Part shown: positions 1 to 8,083 of the stretch, one piece after another | Layout: every line of letters starts with the position of its first letter | Position numbering within the stretch: position 1 is the first letter of the stretch | Assembly: GCA_037481695.1 (NCBI GenBank) | Contig: JBBFLE010000004.1 | Coordinates: forward strand, 124,001 to 188,000 | Reading direction: 5' to 3' | Length of the DNA stretch: 64,000 bases | DNA from: a bacterium | GTDB taxonomy: Bacteria; Desulfobacterota; Desulfocorpusculales; Desulfocorpusculum | Notes under the pieces: generated by a model | Database searches by the model: none | What the model was told of the DNA's origin: nothing | The model's input: the letters and a program-made list of their open reading frames with translations, nothing else | Translations under genes and position numbers: made by a program

Positions 1-749
1 TGGCCTATATCATAGGCACCAGAGGCCCGGCCACCTCCAGCCTCAGAGATGAGGAGCTGGAAGGAGAGTTTCACAGGATCCTGGCGGAGAGAACCCCTTA
101 TGAAGTCAGGATGGAAAAACTGGAGGCCTTGTGCGAGAGGTTTGGGGAGTTCATTCGCAGCACAGCCAACATAAGAAGTCTTTCCAGGGCCGAAAGGCAG
201 GCCGTGAGGGCCCAGATGGATGAGATTCCCTTTGATCTGGATTCCAACGCCTTTCTGAGGATGGTTATCTCGGAGCTGTCCTTCTGCCATCGCTTTGGCC
301 AGAAGCGCTCCAACGAGAGTTGCGAGGAGGGCTGTCACTTCACTGGCTATGTTTGCAATGGAATCCGTAACTGCATTTCCAACAGATTTCCCATAAGCGT
401 CAGAAGCATGGCTCAGGCTGTGGCCTGGTTCCTGGGGGATCAGGCTGTGGGAGTGGAACATCTCAAGGCCGTGCTGCCTTACACCTTGGCCCACAGGCTT
501 CAGTGGAAAGAGGAGTTGGTGGCCCAGAGGGAGAAAGAGCCAAGAAACGATCCCCTTCCCATATACATGGCCAAGGAATGTGTTAAAGACATGCACAGGC
601 GTTACATGGAGCAGGGTCCTCAGATAAAGAATGCCTTGGCCGTTGCATGTCAGGTGGCTGAAGGGGCTGCCATGGAGCCGGTCCAAGGGGATCACCCCTT
701 GTTTTGGGAGATCCGAAGGGATCTAGGCGAGGAGGTCTCGGAGCCATGA
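1..749 (+). CDS. MoxR-family AAA+ ATPase, C-terminal part (5' end outside window)
   Basis: The reading frame is open from the first base (codons begin at base 3), so the start lies upstream and about 248 residues of the C-terminus are visible. A segment around NRFPISVRS followed by a helical bundle ending in LAHRL matches the sensor-2/lid region of MoxR ATPases; Walker motifs would lie outside the window. MoxR proteins are chaperone-like ATPases that act with VWA-domain partners on metalloenzymes or complexes, and a VWA gene follows at 1495. Just before the lid there is a Cys-rich insert with spacing C-x3-C-x6-C-x5-C, which could bind metal; this is not a usual MoxR trait as far as I know. 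The stop overlaps the next start as ATGA (746-749), indicating translational coupling. Family call is good; partner and target are inferred. Confidence 0.75.
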   Translation, partial: AYIIGTRGPATSSLRDEELEGEFHRILAERTPYEVRMEKLEALCERFGEFIRSTANIRSLSRAERQAVRAQMDEIPFDLDSNAFLRMVISELSFCHRFGQKRSNESCEEGCHFTGYVCNGIRNCISNRFPISVRSMAQAVAWFLGDQAVGVEHLKAVLPYTLAHRLQWKEELVAQREKEPRNDPLPIYMAKECVKDMHRRYMEQGPQIKNALAVACQVAEGAAMEPVQGDHPLFWEIRRDLGEEVSEP

Positions 750-1441
750 AAAACCCCTTCCAGGACTTTGGATCCCTGTCTGTGGAGCGCAAGGAGTTGC
801 CCCTGGAAAGAATCGTGAGGGCCCGTGAAGAGGTCATGGAAAGAATGGTTCACGGGTATCTCAAGCTAGTAGAGGAGGAGGTAAAGGACCTGGTATGGCT
901 GGTGGAGCACAGCCGTGTGGTAAAGGCCTATAGCGCGGCAGTCAAGTCCATCAGGGAGCTTCAGTATGATGCTGATGACATAGAGGAATTCTGCTCTGAA
1001 CTGGATAGCTCCAACAAGATTCCATACATGATTTCCGGGCCTGCGGGCATATACCTCTCTGCCCTTGTGAACCACGCCCAGGAAGACCGCATAGTACTGC
1101 CTTTGAAGGACTACCAACGCACTTTTCACTTTGTGGGCTACCGCCTCCCCGACGGTAAGACCCTAATATTGCAAGGCGACGTTGGTGATTTTGTGGGAGC
1201 CGGGCTCTCCGGAGGAAGGCTCGTGGTGGAAGGCTCGGTGGGGAACTGGTGCGGGGCCGGAATGATGAAAGGCGAGATACAGGTAATGGAGAATTCCGGT
1301 CAAAACACAGGAGAATGGATGAGAGGCGGGGAGATACACGTGGAAGGAAGGATTCGAAGCCTGGGTAAGACCCTATTCGGAGGCCGCATATTCCAGAGGG
1401 GCAAGCTGGTAGTGCCCCAAGAAACAGATTCAGAGATATGA
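746..1441 (+). CDS. GXGXG beta-helix domain protein between MoxR and VWA genes
   Basis: A protein of 231 residues. The start at 746 is chosen over an in-frame ATG at 704 because it gives an ATGA overlap with the MoxR stop and has AGGAGG at 729-734. The first half is charged and helical. The second half (about residues 130-215) has repeated G-D-V/G-N-W-x-G-A-G and G-G-x-I/L-x-V-x-G units, the pattern of the GXGXG right-handed beta-helix found at the C-terminus of glutamate synthase large subunit and in formylmethanofuran dehydrogenase subunit C. No glutamate synthase or Fwd genes are near. Its place inside a MoxR-VWA operon suggests it is a client, scaffold or adaptor of that system. Function unknown; the domain call is made from the motif pattern by eye. 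Confidence 0.7.
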   Translation: MKNPFQDFGSLSVERKELPLERIVRAREEVMERMVHGYLKLVEEEVKDLVWLVEHSRVVKAYSAAVKSIRELQYDADDIEEFCSELDSSNKIPYMISGPAGIYLSALVNHAQEDRIVLPLKDYQRTFHFVGYRLPDGKTLILQGDVGDFVGAGLSGGRLVVEGSVGNWCGAGMMKGEIQVMENSGQNTGEWMRGGEIHVEGRIRSLGKTLFGGRIFQRGKLVVPQETDSEI

Positions 1442-1494
1442 GCAGGGCTTTTCGTACTTTCTTATTCTGATGCTGCTAGAAGCCCTGGGGCCAT

Positions 1495-3066
1495 GTGATG
1501 GAGACGCTAGAGCAAAAGCAAAGAATGCTTAAAGAAGTCTGGGCCGAGGTGCGCAGGAAACACCTTTACCCTGAGCTTCCTCAGCCCAGCTGGGAAGAGC
1601 AGGAAGATAGGGTAGCCATAGACATAAAGGACAAGCGCATCTCGGTCTCTGCACCCTTCGTGGAGGAACTTTCTCAGTTTATGGATCCAGCCTGTGTGGC
1701 CTCGGGGCTTTTGGATCATGCGGTATCCCATTACCTGCACTGTCCCTGGGACCTCTCCACCCATTTGAAGCTTTACAGGGAAGCCAAGCACGTGCTCAAG
1801 GACAAGCAAATGGCCCAGAAGGCCACGGGCTATTTCATGGATGTGGTGGCTGACACGCTCTGTATGAGCCAGAAAGAAAGCAATCTTCCTGAGCTTTACC
1901 GGCACATCAAGAGAGGCATCATGGATGAGGCGGTCCATGCCCTTTATCAAACAATCTGGGGATTGGACCTGGGGGTAAAAGGCTATGAGGAGGTGGCCAG
2001 GAAGCTCTCCAGACTCCCATACCTGGACAGGGGAAGGTGGATGGAGAGCATTCGTAAGTTCTCCAAAATAGTGCAATCCCTCCTGGAGGTGGAGGAACGA
2101 TTCGGTGGGCTGGATCGTCCCAATCCCATGGGTGAGCATGGACTGCAACAGTATTCTCCTGAGGAAATAGAGCAGGGTCTAAAGGAGTTTGCAAGGGATG
2201 CAGCCACTCCGGCCGAGTTCAACGAAATAGTGGAGGATCTCCAGGACGAGCTTCTGGAGGCCATGGAGCCCAATCACAAGGGCATGGGCCTGGGTCCAGG
2301 CCGTTCCCTGGACGCTGACATTCTCTATTATATGAAGCTGGCCGAGAATTACGCCTTGCCGGTCAGAAGGAGACCCATGGAAAAAAGTGGGGCTCTCTAT
2401 CCCCATCACCATGTACCATGGGAGGTGGGCAGGCCTTTTCAGGACATAGACCCCTGGACCAGCTTCGGGAAGATAATGCCCGGCATTACCCAGACCTGGG
2501 AACGCAGGGAGGGGGAAGTCCTGGGCAGAGAAGAAGGCACGCCCGATTGCATAGTGCTCATTGACTCCTCAGGGAGCATGACAAATCCACGTCAGAGCCT
2601 CTCCTATGCGGTTCTGGGGGCTGCCTGCGCCTGTGACGCTTACCTTAGAAACGACGCTCAGGTGGCTGTTTACAACTTCAGCGACGCCAAGGCTGGGGGA
2701 TGCCAGATTCTGCCTTTCACAAGGCATCGCATGTCCATCTACAAGACCATCTGCCACTACTTCGGAGGAGGCACCAAGCTTCTTCTGGAGGACCTAGAAT
2801 CCCTGCAAAGAAGTTCGCTACCGGACATATTTCTCATAACAGACATGCAGATCACCAACCTGGAGGCCTTGATACAGTATTTCAATGAAAAGAAAAACAG
2901 AGTCACGGCAGTGCACATAGGAGACAACGAACACGTAAGAACTTTCCGTCGCTCCATGGCCCTGAGAAAGAACGTGGGTATATTCTCGGTGGAGAAAAAA
3001 GAAGACATCCCCAAGATAGTCCTGGGCCGCATCAGGGAGTACTTTCACAGCCCTTCCCGTCCCTGA
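1495..3066 (+). CDS. VWA-domain protein, partner of MoxR ATPase
   Basis: A protein of 523 residues starting with GTG at 1495, or one codon later at ATG 1498. The N-terminal two thirds are helical and rich in charged residues with no recognised domain. A von Willebrand factor A domain begins near residue 350, and the metal-ion-dependent adhesion site DSSGS sits at residues 357-361. A later GGGTKL segment and an ITDMQI segment fit the remaining MIDAS loops. VWA proteins encoded beside MoxR ATPases (as in CbbQ/CbbO and NorQ/NorD) help insert metals or remodel enzymes. The 53-base gap from the GXGXG gene and the common orientation suggest one operon. What it acts on cannot be read from the window. 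Confidence 0.8.
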   Translation: MMETLEQKQRMLKEVWAEVRRKHLYPELPQPSWEEQEDRVAIDIKDKRISVSAPFVEELSQFMDPACVASGLLDHAVSHYLHCPWDLSTHLKLYREAKHVLKDKQMAQKATGYFMDVVADTLCMSQKESNLPELYRHIKRGIMDEAVHALYQTIWGLDLGVKGYEEVARKLSRLPYLDRGRWMESIRKFSKIVQSLLEVEERFGGLDRPNPMGEHGLQQYSPEEIEQGLKEFARDAATPAEFNEIVEDLQDELLEAMEPNHKGMGLGPGRSLDADILYYMKLAENYALPVRRRPMEKSGALYPHHHVPWEVGRPFQDIDPWTSFGKIMPGITQTWERREGEVLGREEGTPDCIVLIDSSGSMTNPRQSLSYAVLGAACACDAYLRNDAQVAVYNFSDAKAGGCQILPFTRHRMSIYKTICHYFGGGTKLLLEDLESLQRSSLPDIFLITDMQITNLEALIQYFNEKKNRVTAVHIGDNEHVRTFRRSMALRKNVGIFSVEKKEDIPKIVLGRIREYFHSPSRP

Positions 3067-3104
3067 AAAGAGCCCAAACCAGATTATTCGCCAAAATAGC
3101 CCGC

Positions 3105-3149
3105 ATGCATGGCTGCATTTTTAGTGGTTCTGGCCGCAGCCAGCTTTTT
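3105..3149 (+). terminator. weak candidate rho-independent terminators after the VWA gene
   Basis: Two short hairpins lie in the 171-base gap between the convergent VWA and yacG genes. One is ATGCA/TGCAT (3105-3109 and 3114-3118) followed by T's. The other is CTGGC/GCCAG (3130-3134 and 3139-3143, loop CGCA) followed by CTTTTT. Each stem is only 5 bp, so the call is weak, but the position and T-tracts fit termination of the plus-strand operon. Confidence 0.35.
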
Positions 3150-3237
3150 CCCACGGCTTGAAACATCTTCAGAGCACCAAGAAGGCACGGCCTGCCAAGC
3201 TTCTGATTTGGCCAGGGCTCCTAATCATGCATTGGGC

Positions 3238-3441
3238 TCATGAATCCTTGTTTTCCTCCGAAGGCTCGGATTCATCTTGCAGAGGCGAGCTTATCCTGTA
3301 CTGTTCATCCAGCCATTTGCCAAGGTCGCTCAACTTGCATCTTTCAGAGCAAAAGGGTCTGTAGGGAGACTCCCCCCATGGCAGTTTTTTTCCGCAACTG
3401 GGACATGAGACAAGAAGCTTCTTCTTGCCTTTGGTATTCAA
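3238..3441 (-). CDS. yacG: YacG-type zinc-binding DNA gyrase inhibitor
   Basis: A protein of 67 residues, the usual size for YacG. Four zinc ligands are visible at C13, C16, C31 and C35 in the pattern C-P-x-C-G-K ... F-C-S-E-R-C-K, followed by [12 protein letters not shown], a typical YacG sequence. The C-terminal tail is acidic and probably disordered. In E. coli YacG binds GyrB and inhibits gyrase, and the same role is inferred here. The start codon overlaps the stop of the upstream phosphatase as ATGA (3438-3441), so the two are co-transcribed. In many bacteria yacG sits with coaE; here it follows a phosphatase instead. Confidence 0.88.
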   Translation of the reverse strand: MNTKGKKKLLVSCPSCGKKLPWGESPYRPFCSERCKLSDLGKWLDEQYRISSPLQDESEPSEENKDS

Positions 3442-4088
3442 GGCTCCACACCATAGGTGGAATAGAATATCCGATCCGGCAGTTCCAGACAGGTGAGGCT
3501 TCCGCCATAACCTGCCCCTGTGTCTATTCCTATCTTGTTGGGATGCACCAATGGCCTGGGAAAAGGTGTGTGGCCGAAGATAACAAGCTTCCCGAAATCC
3601 TTCTTGCTTTCTATGAATTCCCTACGAATCCAAACCAGGTCGTCAAGGGTCTGCTCATGCAAAGGTATTCCTTCCCTTAGTCCCGCATGGACGAATATGT
3701 AATCTTCGGTTTCATAGTAAGGCTTCAGGGAGTTGAAAAAAGTCAGATGTTCGTCTGGAATCTTGGATTCTATGTCCTCGCCAGTAAGATCGTATGAATG
3801 TATGGTCTCGATGCCTCCGTTGAGGAAAAAGGTCCAGGGGTCCTTTCTGTAAGTCAAGTAATCCAGCAAGGTGAATTCATGATTGCCCATCAAACAGGTT
3901 GTGCGAGGGAAAGCCTTCTTTATCTCCAAGACCATCTGCACCACTTCCTTGGAATTGGGACCCCGGTCCACATAATCCCCCAGGAAGACTAGCTCATCCT
4001 TGTGCGGATCAGGTTTGATCTTTCGCATCAGGGATTCCAGCTTGTTGAGATAGCCGTGGATGTCGCCTATGGCAAAGATCTTACCCAT
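3438..4088 (-). CDS. metallophosphoesterase, PrpA/PphA-like Ser/Thr protein phosphatase family
   Basis: A protein of 216 residues with all core metallophosphatase motifs: GDIHG at residues 8-12, GDYVDRG at 37-43, GNHE at 68-71, then VHAG and GHTP further on. This is the PPP-type fold that binds two metal ions and hydrolyses phosphomonoesters. The size and motif spacing match bacterial Ser/Thr protein phosphatases of the PrpA/PphA group; diadenosine tetraphosphatase (ApaH) is a related alternative but is usually longer. The protein has no signal peptide and should be cytosolic. It is co-transcribed with yacG downstream. The substrate is not predictable from sequence alone. Confidence 0.85.
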   Translation of the reverse strand: MGKIFAIGDIHGYLNKLESLMRKIKPDPHKDELVFLGDYVDRGPNSKEVVQMVLEIKKAFPRTTCLMGNHEFTLLDYLTYRKDPWTFFLNGGIETIHSYDLTGEDIESKIPDEHLTFFNSLKPYYETEDYIFVHAGLREGIPLHEQTLDDLVWIRREFIESKKDFGKLVIFGHTPFPRPLVHPNKIGIDTGAGYGGSLTCLELPDRIFYSTYGVEP

Positions 4089-4109
4089 GCCCTCTGGTCC
4101 CCTGATTCA

Positions 4110-5882
4110 TCAAGATGCCTCAAAAAGGATCTCCCTGGCCTGCCTTATGGGTACGGCAGCCCCCCTTTGAATCACGTGAGCATGCATGTGCACCCTGGAG
4201 ACAGCCTCCCCTATGAAATGGGATGCCACGGACACCTTTCTCTCCCAAAGCTCCCCTTCCTCAAGAAGCAGGTAACCCATGAGCAGCTCGGCTCCCATCT
4301 CTGTAAGCCTTCGGGCAAAGAGACTCCTCAATCCACTCCATTGCTCAGGAGTCTTGGACTCAAGCCCCCTTTGGGACCTCAATGCATCCAGGCAATCCAT
4401 GAAAATCTTCTTTGCTTCCCCAAGTTCCTGGCTCAGGCTTCGCAGCCCGGGGGATTCATACACCCTCGAGGAATGAGTCTCCAAGACATCTTCCAGAACT
4501 CCCTTGGTGATCTTGGCCATGGCCCTGTCCACCTGCATCTGTGAGGTGCCTTCGTAGATGTTGGTGATGCGTGCATCCCTGTAGAGCCTCTCCACCGGGT
4601 AATCCCGCATGTAGCCATTGCCCCCGTGAACCTGAAGGGCCAGATTCGTGATTCTGATGGAGGCCTCGGATGTGTAGAACTTGGCCATGGGAGTCAGAAG
4701 CTCCGCAGTCTGGGCCGCCATGTCCCTTTTTTTCTTGACCTGGGCATACTGGGGATCCTTTCTGTCCATGAGATCCAGTCTTGCACCCAGTGCCTCATCC
4801 AGATCCACCGCCTCTGCTGTCCTGTATACCAGAGATCGCATGGCCTCCAAAGTGGTCTTTATCTCCACCAACATCTCCGCCACAGGGGGGAACTCTATTA
4901 TCCTGGAGCCAAACTGCTCCCTTTCTCTTGCGTAGCTCAAAGCCTCCCTGTAGGCCGCCTCCCCGATGCCCAGGCACTGGGCTGCCACTCCAAGCCTTGC
5001 CGCATTCATAAGCCAGTTGACATACTGGGTAAGTCCCCTTCCCCTCCTGCCTATGAGAAAAGCGGGGGCGTCATCAAAATAAAGCTCACAGGTGGGAGAG
5101 CCGTGGATTCCCATCTTTTCCTCCACTCTGCGCACCTTCACCCCGGCTCCTTTCTCCACCAAGAAGAGGCTTAACCCTCTTGCTCCTGAGAAACGCTCCG
5201 GATCCTCGCTCCTGGCCAGAACCAGCAGTATGTCTCCGCAGCCGTTGGTTATAAAGCGTTTCACACCTCTTATCTTCCAGCCCCCGGGCACTGATGGATC
5301 TTCCAAGGCCCTTGTCTGGATGGCCATGAGGTCGCTTCCGGCATCGGGTTCGGTGAGCACCATGGCGCCAGTGGCCTCACCTCTGGCAAAAAGAGGCACA
5401 TAGCGTTTCTTGAGTTCTTCGTCGCCGAACTTGGCTATGGTCTCCGCTATGCCTTGCAAGCCGAAAAGGTTCATGAGAGAGACATCTGCCCTGGATACTA
5501 TTTCGGTAGCGGCAGTGTACAAGGTGGTGGGAAAGCCCAGGCCGCCGTACCCTGGTGGAAGGGTCATGCCCATGAGATCGGCCTCGGCAAGATCCCTCAG
5601 ATTCTGCTCCATGGCCTTGGGCAAGACAACCCTGCCCTGCTCTAAACGGCAGCCCTCCTTATCTATTTCCGCTGCTCGGGGGGCTATACGCTCCGCGGCA
5701 AGAGTCCCCACTGGATCCGTGAGCAGATCCCTGAAGGTCTCCACCGCCTCTTCCAGGCTATCATAAGCGCAGCCCGGGTGACCGAGATCTCCTCTGGCCT
5801 CCAGTATGCTTCGCCAGTCCACCCGTTTTTCCACCTGGAACCTTAGATCCTCGTTGTCCAAATAAAAGTTCTGGGAAGCCAT
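4110..5882 (-). CDS. acyl-CoA dehydrogenase (long form, C-terminal extension)
   Basis: A protein of 590 residues, longer than the usual 380-residue acyl-CoA dehydrogenase. The FAD and substrate motifs [11 protein letters not shown] and RFITNG are present near the middle, and YEGTSQMQ carries the expected catalytic Glu region. The C-terminal 130 residues form a helical extension as seen in ACAD9/very-long-chain type and PF12806-containing members. The enzyme oxidises an acyl-CoA to the trans-2-enoyl-CoA and passes electrons to ETF. It is the last gene of a minus-strand set fixC-fixX-etfB-etfA-acd, 9 bases after etfA, so its electrons very likely go to the neighbouring EtfAB. Chain-length preference cannot be read from sequence. 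Confidence 0.87.
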   Translation of the reverse strand: MASQNFYLDNEDLRFQVEKRVDWRSILEARGDLGHPGCAYDSLEEAVETFRDLLTDPVGTLAAERIAPRAAEIDKEGCRLEQGRVVLPKAMEQNLRDLAEADLMGMTLPPGYGGLGFPTTLYTAATEIVSRADVSLMNLFGLQGIAETIAKFGDEELKKRYVPLFARGEATGAMVLTEPDAGSDLMAIQTRALEDPSVPGGWKIRGVKRFITNGCGDILLVLARSEDPERFSGARGLSLFLVEKGAGVKVRRVEEKMGIHGSPTCELYFDDAPAFLIGRRGRGLTQYVNWLMNAARLGVAAQCLGIGEAAYREALSYAREREQFGSRIIEFPPVAEMLVEIKTTLEAMRSLVYRTAEAVDLDEALGARLDLMDRKDPQYAQVKKKRDMAAQTAELLTPMAKFYTSEASIRITNLALQVHGGNGYMRDYPVERLYRDARITNIYEGTSQMQVDRAMAKITKGVLEDVLETHSSRVYESPGLRSLSQELGEAKKIFMDCLDALRSQRGLESKTPEQWSGLRSLFARRLTEMGAELLMGYLLLEEGELWERKVSVASHFIGEAVSRVHMHAHVIQRGAAVPIRQAREILFEAS

Positions 5883-5891
5883 GGCCTCCAG

Positions 5892-6848
5892 TCACCTCCT
5901 GAGCAATTCCAGTAGCTTGGGTATTACCTCTCTGACATCCCCCACCACACAGTAATGGGAAAACCTGAAGATGGGAGCCTGAGGATCCAGATTTATGGAC
6001 ACCACGGTCCCGGAATCCAACATGCCAACTCTGTGCTGAACGGCTCCACTGATACCGCATGCCACATAGAGTTCAGGCTTTACCTTGACCCCTGTCTGGC
6101 CTATCTGGTGTTCATGCCCCAGCCAGCCTGCATCCACAGCGGCCCTGGTGGCTCCCAACTCGGCTCCAAGAATGGAGGCCAGAGCACGCACTTGCTCAAA
6201 GCCCTCCTTGCCCCCTACACCCGCTCCCACGGCCACGATGGCCTTGGCCGAACGCAGATCCACCTTCCTGGTACCACCCGAGGAGGAAATTGTCCTAACT
6301 CTGCCCTCAGCAACGCCAGGCACATCCACCTCTACCACCTCTGCTTGGCCATGCTGGCCTACTTCGCTCAGATCCCCCACCCCCTGCTCCAGGGAAATAG
6401 CAGCGGGGGATCCATCCAGCTGGTACTCCACAGCAACTCTTCCCTCAAACTCAAGACGAGTGGCCACAAACCCTTCATCACCAAAGCGCACATCTGTGGC
6501 TCCCACCAAAGCTGCACCACCCTCCCTGCTGCCCAGCCAGGAAGCCAGATCCTGGCCCTGTGTAGTGGAGGGAAAAACCACCAGGTGAGGCTTCTCCCGC
6601 TCACACAAGAACTCCATGGCTCTGCCATAACAGGCTGTGTCATAGCCGCCCCGAAGATCCTCTCCCTGGAGGCGATAGATCTTGCCTGGGACCTCTGGCA
6701 AAGCCGCTGGCATTTCACCCACAATAACAGCCTCCAAAGTGGCCGATGACTCTTTTGCAAGCCTTGCACCCACAGAGAGCCCCATGAGGCTCTCCTCGAC
6801 CAAAGACTGGCCATCTTTCTGCAAATAAACCCAGATGCTCTTTCCCAT
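5892..6848 (-). CDS. etfA: electron transfer flavoprotein alpha subunit (FixB-like)
   Basis: A protein of 318 residues, the usual size. The C-terminal FAD-binding signature LYVACGISGAVQHRVGM is present near residues 255-275, preceded by the GAGVGG element. EtfA binds FAD and, with EtfB, carries electrons between acyl-CoA dehydrogenases and a membrane quinone oxidoreductase. It starts 4 bases after etfB and lies 9 bases before the acyl-CoA dehydrogenase, so the three are one transcription unit. Whether this pair bifurcates electrons, as FixAB do in some bacteria, or simply relays them is not settled by the sequence alone. Confidence 0.9.
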   Translation of the reverse strand: MGKSIWVYLQKDGQSLVEESLMGLSVGARLAKESSATLEAVIVGEMPAALPEVPGKIYRLQGEDLRGGYDTACYGRAMEFLCEREKPHLVVFPSTTQGQDLASWLGSREGGAALVGATDVRFGDEGFVATRLEFEGRVAVEYQLDGSPAAISLEQGVGDLSEVGQHGQAEVVEVDVPGVAEGRVRTISSSGGTRKVDLRSAKAIVAVGAGVGGKEGFEQVRALASILGAELGATRAAVDAGWLGHEHQIGQTGVKVKPELYVACGISGAVQHRVGMLDSGTVVSINLDPQAPIFRFSHYCVVGDVREVIPKLLELLRR

Positions 6849-6852
6849 AGCC

Positions 6853-7659
6853 TTACCTCACCAGCCCCTGATTTCTCAACTCATCCACCATGGCTTTGAG
6901 CTCTGCCTGGCTGGAGCCATCAACCCTTCTTGCAGGGAAATCCCTTTGAGGCTGGGACCTGAAGGCCAAAATCCTTGTTCCCCCCCCCGACCTCTGCTCT
7001 AAAAAAGAGCCCAGCTCCTGGATTTGCCATTGGGGAATCTGGGTCTTCTTGTGCTGCAGCTTCAACTTGGCTCTGGCACTTCTTGGAGCCCTCGGATCAT
7101 CCTTAAGCAGTGCCACACCCACGGATATCACCAGTGGAGGTGTTGCCTCCACCAACTCCACACCCTGCTCCACTGCCCTTCTAAGCTTCATGGGCCCCCC
7201 AAGCTCCCCCTGCTCCAGGGCCTCCACATATGTAGCCACAGGCCAACCCAGGGCATGGGCCAAAAAAACTCCTTTGTGGCCGCACTCGGTTTCATTTAGC
7301 TGAACCCCCGTGAAGACCACTTGAGCATCCAGCCTCCTGACAGCCCCTGCCAAGAGCCTGGCTTCCCATAGCAGATCCTGCGGCTGGCCTTCACCAGAGA
7401 GTCTAACCACCTGATCCACACCCCGGTAAAGACACTCCCTCAGCACATCCAGCTTCTTGGGCTCCCCCACAGAGACGGCCGTAACCTCCAGCCTGGGATC
7501 CCTGTCCTTCCACTGGAGGGCCATCTCCAAGCTGTTTAGGTCCTCTGGATCTATCCTGGTGTCCCAATCATCCCATTTGGGCATACTATCCTGGCCCAGG
7601 ATCTCCCCTATGAGATCTCTGGTGTCAGGAATCTCTCTGACCCAAACCACAACTCTCAT
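6853..7659 (-). CDS. etfB: electron transfer flavoprotein beta subunit (FixA-like)
   Basis: A protein of 268 residues with the ETF-beta fold pattern: N-terminal MRVVVWVREIPDT, the SLEMALQWKD helix, and a nucleotide-binding segment reading QLNETECGHKGVFLAHAL. In typical electron-transferring EtfB this segment has a D-x-D-T-G-Q core; here it is E-T-E-C-G, so the AMP/FAD site deviates and may signal a specialised subgroup. A good ribosome binding site (AAGGAGG) precedes the ATG at 7659. The partner EtfA follows after 4 bases and fixX ends 101 bases upstream. It is co-transcribed with the Fix-type quinone reductase genes. Confidence 0.88.
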   Translation of the reverse strand: MRVVVWVREIPDTRDLIGEILGQDSMPKWDDWDTRIDPEDLNSLEMALQWKDRDPRLEVTAVSVGEPKKLDVLRECLYRGVDQVVRLSGEGQPQDLLWEARLLAGAVRRLDAQVVFTGVQLNETECGHKGVFLAHALGWPVATYVEALEQGELGGPMKLRRAVEQGVELVEATPPLVISVGVALLKDDPRAPRSARAKLKLQHKKTQIPQWQIQELGSFLEQRSGGGTRILAFRSQPQRDFPARRVDGSSQAELKAMVDELRNQGLVR

Positions 7660-7760
7660 CCAACCTATCCTCCTTGTTCGGGACCCACCAACTGGCTTTG
7701 CAGTCCTGTGGTAAAGTTCTTCCCATCTCCAGACAAAGAGACGGCTTCCATCACCAGGTC

Positions 7761-8042
7761 TTATCCGAATCTATAACGCACTCCCATACCCCCGTTGGGA
7801 TAGTCCCAGGTGATTCCTTCACATGTGCAGGCCACCCTGCAGGTGCCACATTCCAGGCAATTTTCGTGTCTTACCTGTATATGCCCGGGCTGGCCTGGAC
7901 TCTCCACGTATACCCCGGCCGGACATATGAAGGTACATACCCGATCCCCACACCTGCTACAAATCTCTTGATTTACCTTTATGTGAGGATGGTCTGGATC
8001 CACCTCGTATCTCACGCGGTAGAGCTTTTCCTCAAGAGGCAT
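7761..8042 (-). CDS. fixX: FixX-like ferredoxin of the ETF:quinone oxidoreductase
   Basis: A 93-residue protein from the ATG at 8042, which has GGAGGG in front and begins MPLEEKLYRVRYEV as FixX proteins do. The frame stays open to a TTG at 8111, which would overlap fixC, but the ATG is preferred. Two cysteine groups are visible: C28-x2-C31-x4-C36-x3-C40-P and C62-x2-C65-x2-C68-x3-C72. This supports one or two [4Fe-4S] clusters; the classic FixX and the C-terminal domain of mitochondrial ETF-QO use one. FixX passes electrons from FixC flavin to quinone. It follows fixC with a 41-base gap. Confidence 0.85.
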   Translation of the reverse strand: MPLEEKLYRVRYEVDPDHPHIKVNQEICSRCGDRVCTFICPAGVYVESPGQPGHIQVRHENCLECGTCRVACTCEGITWDYPNGGMGVRYRFG

Positions 8043-8083
8043 TTGCAAGCCCTCCCAGGGCTTCTGACCCGAGTGCTCCTTGC

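Noticed and set aside
3240-3680. Plus-strand frame of 146 codons
   Set aside because: It is the antisense shadow of yacG and the phosphatase, both of which have clear motifs.
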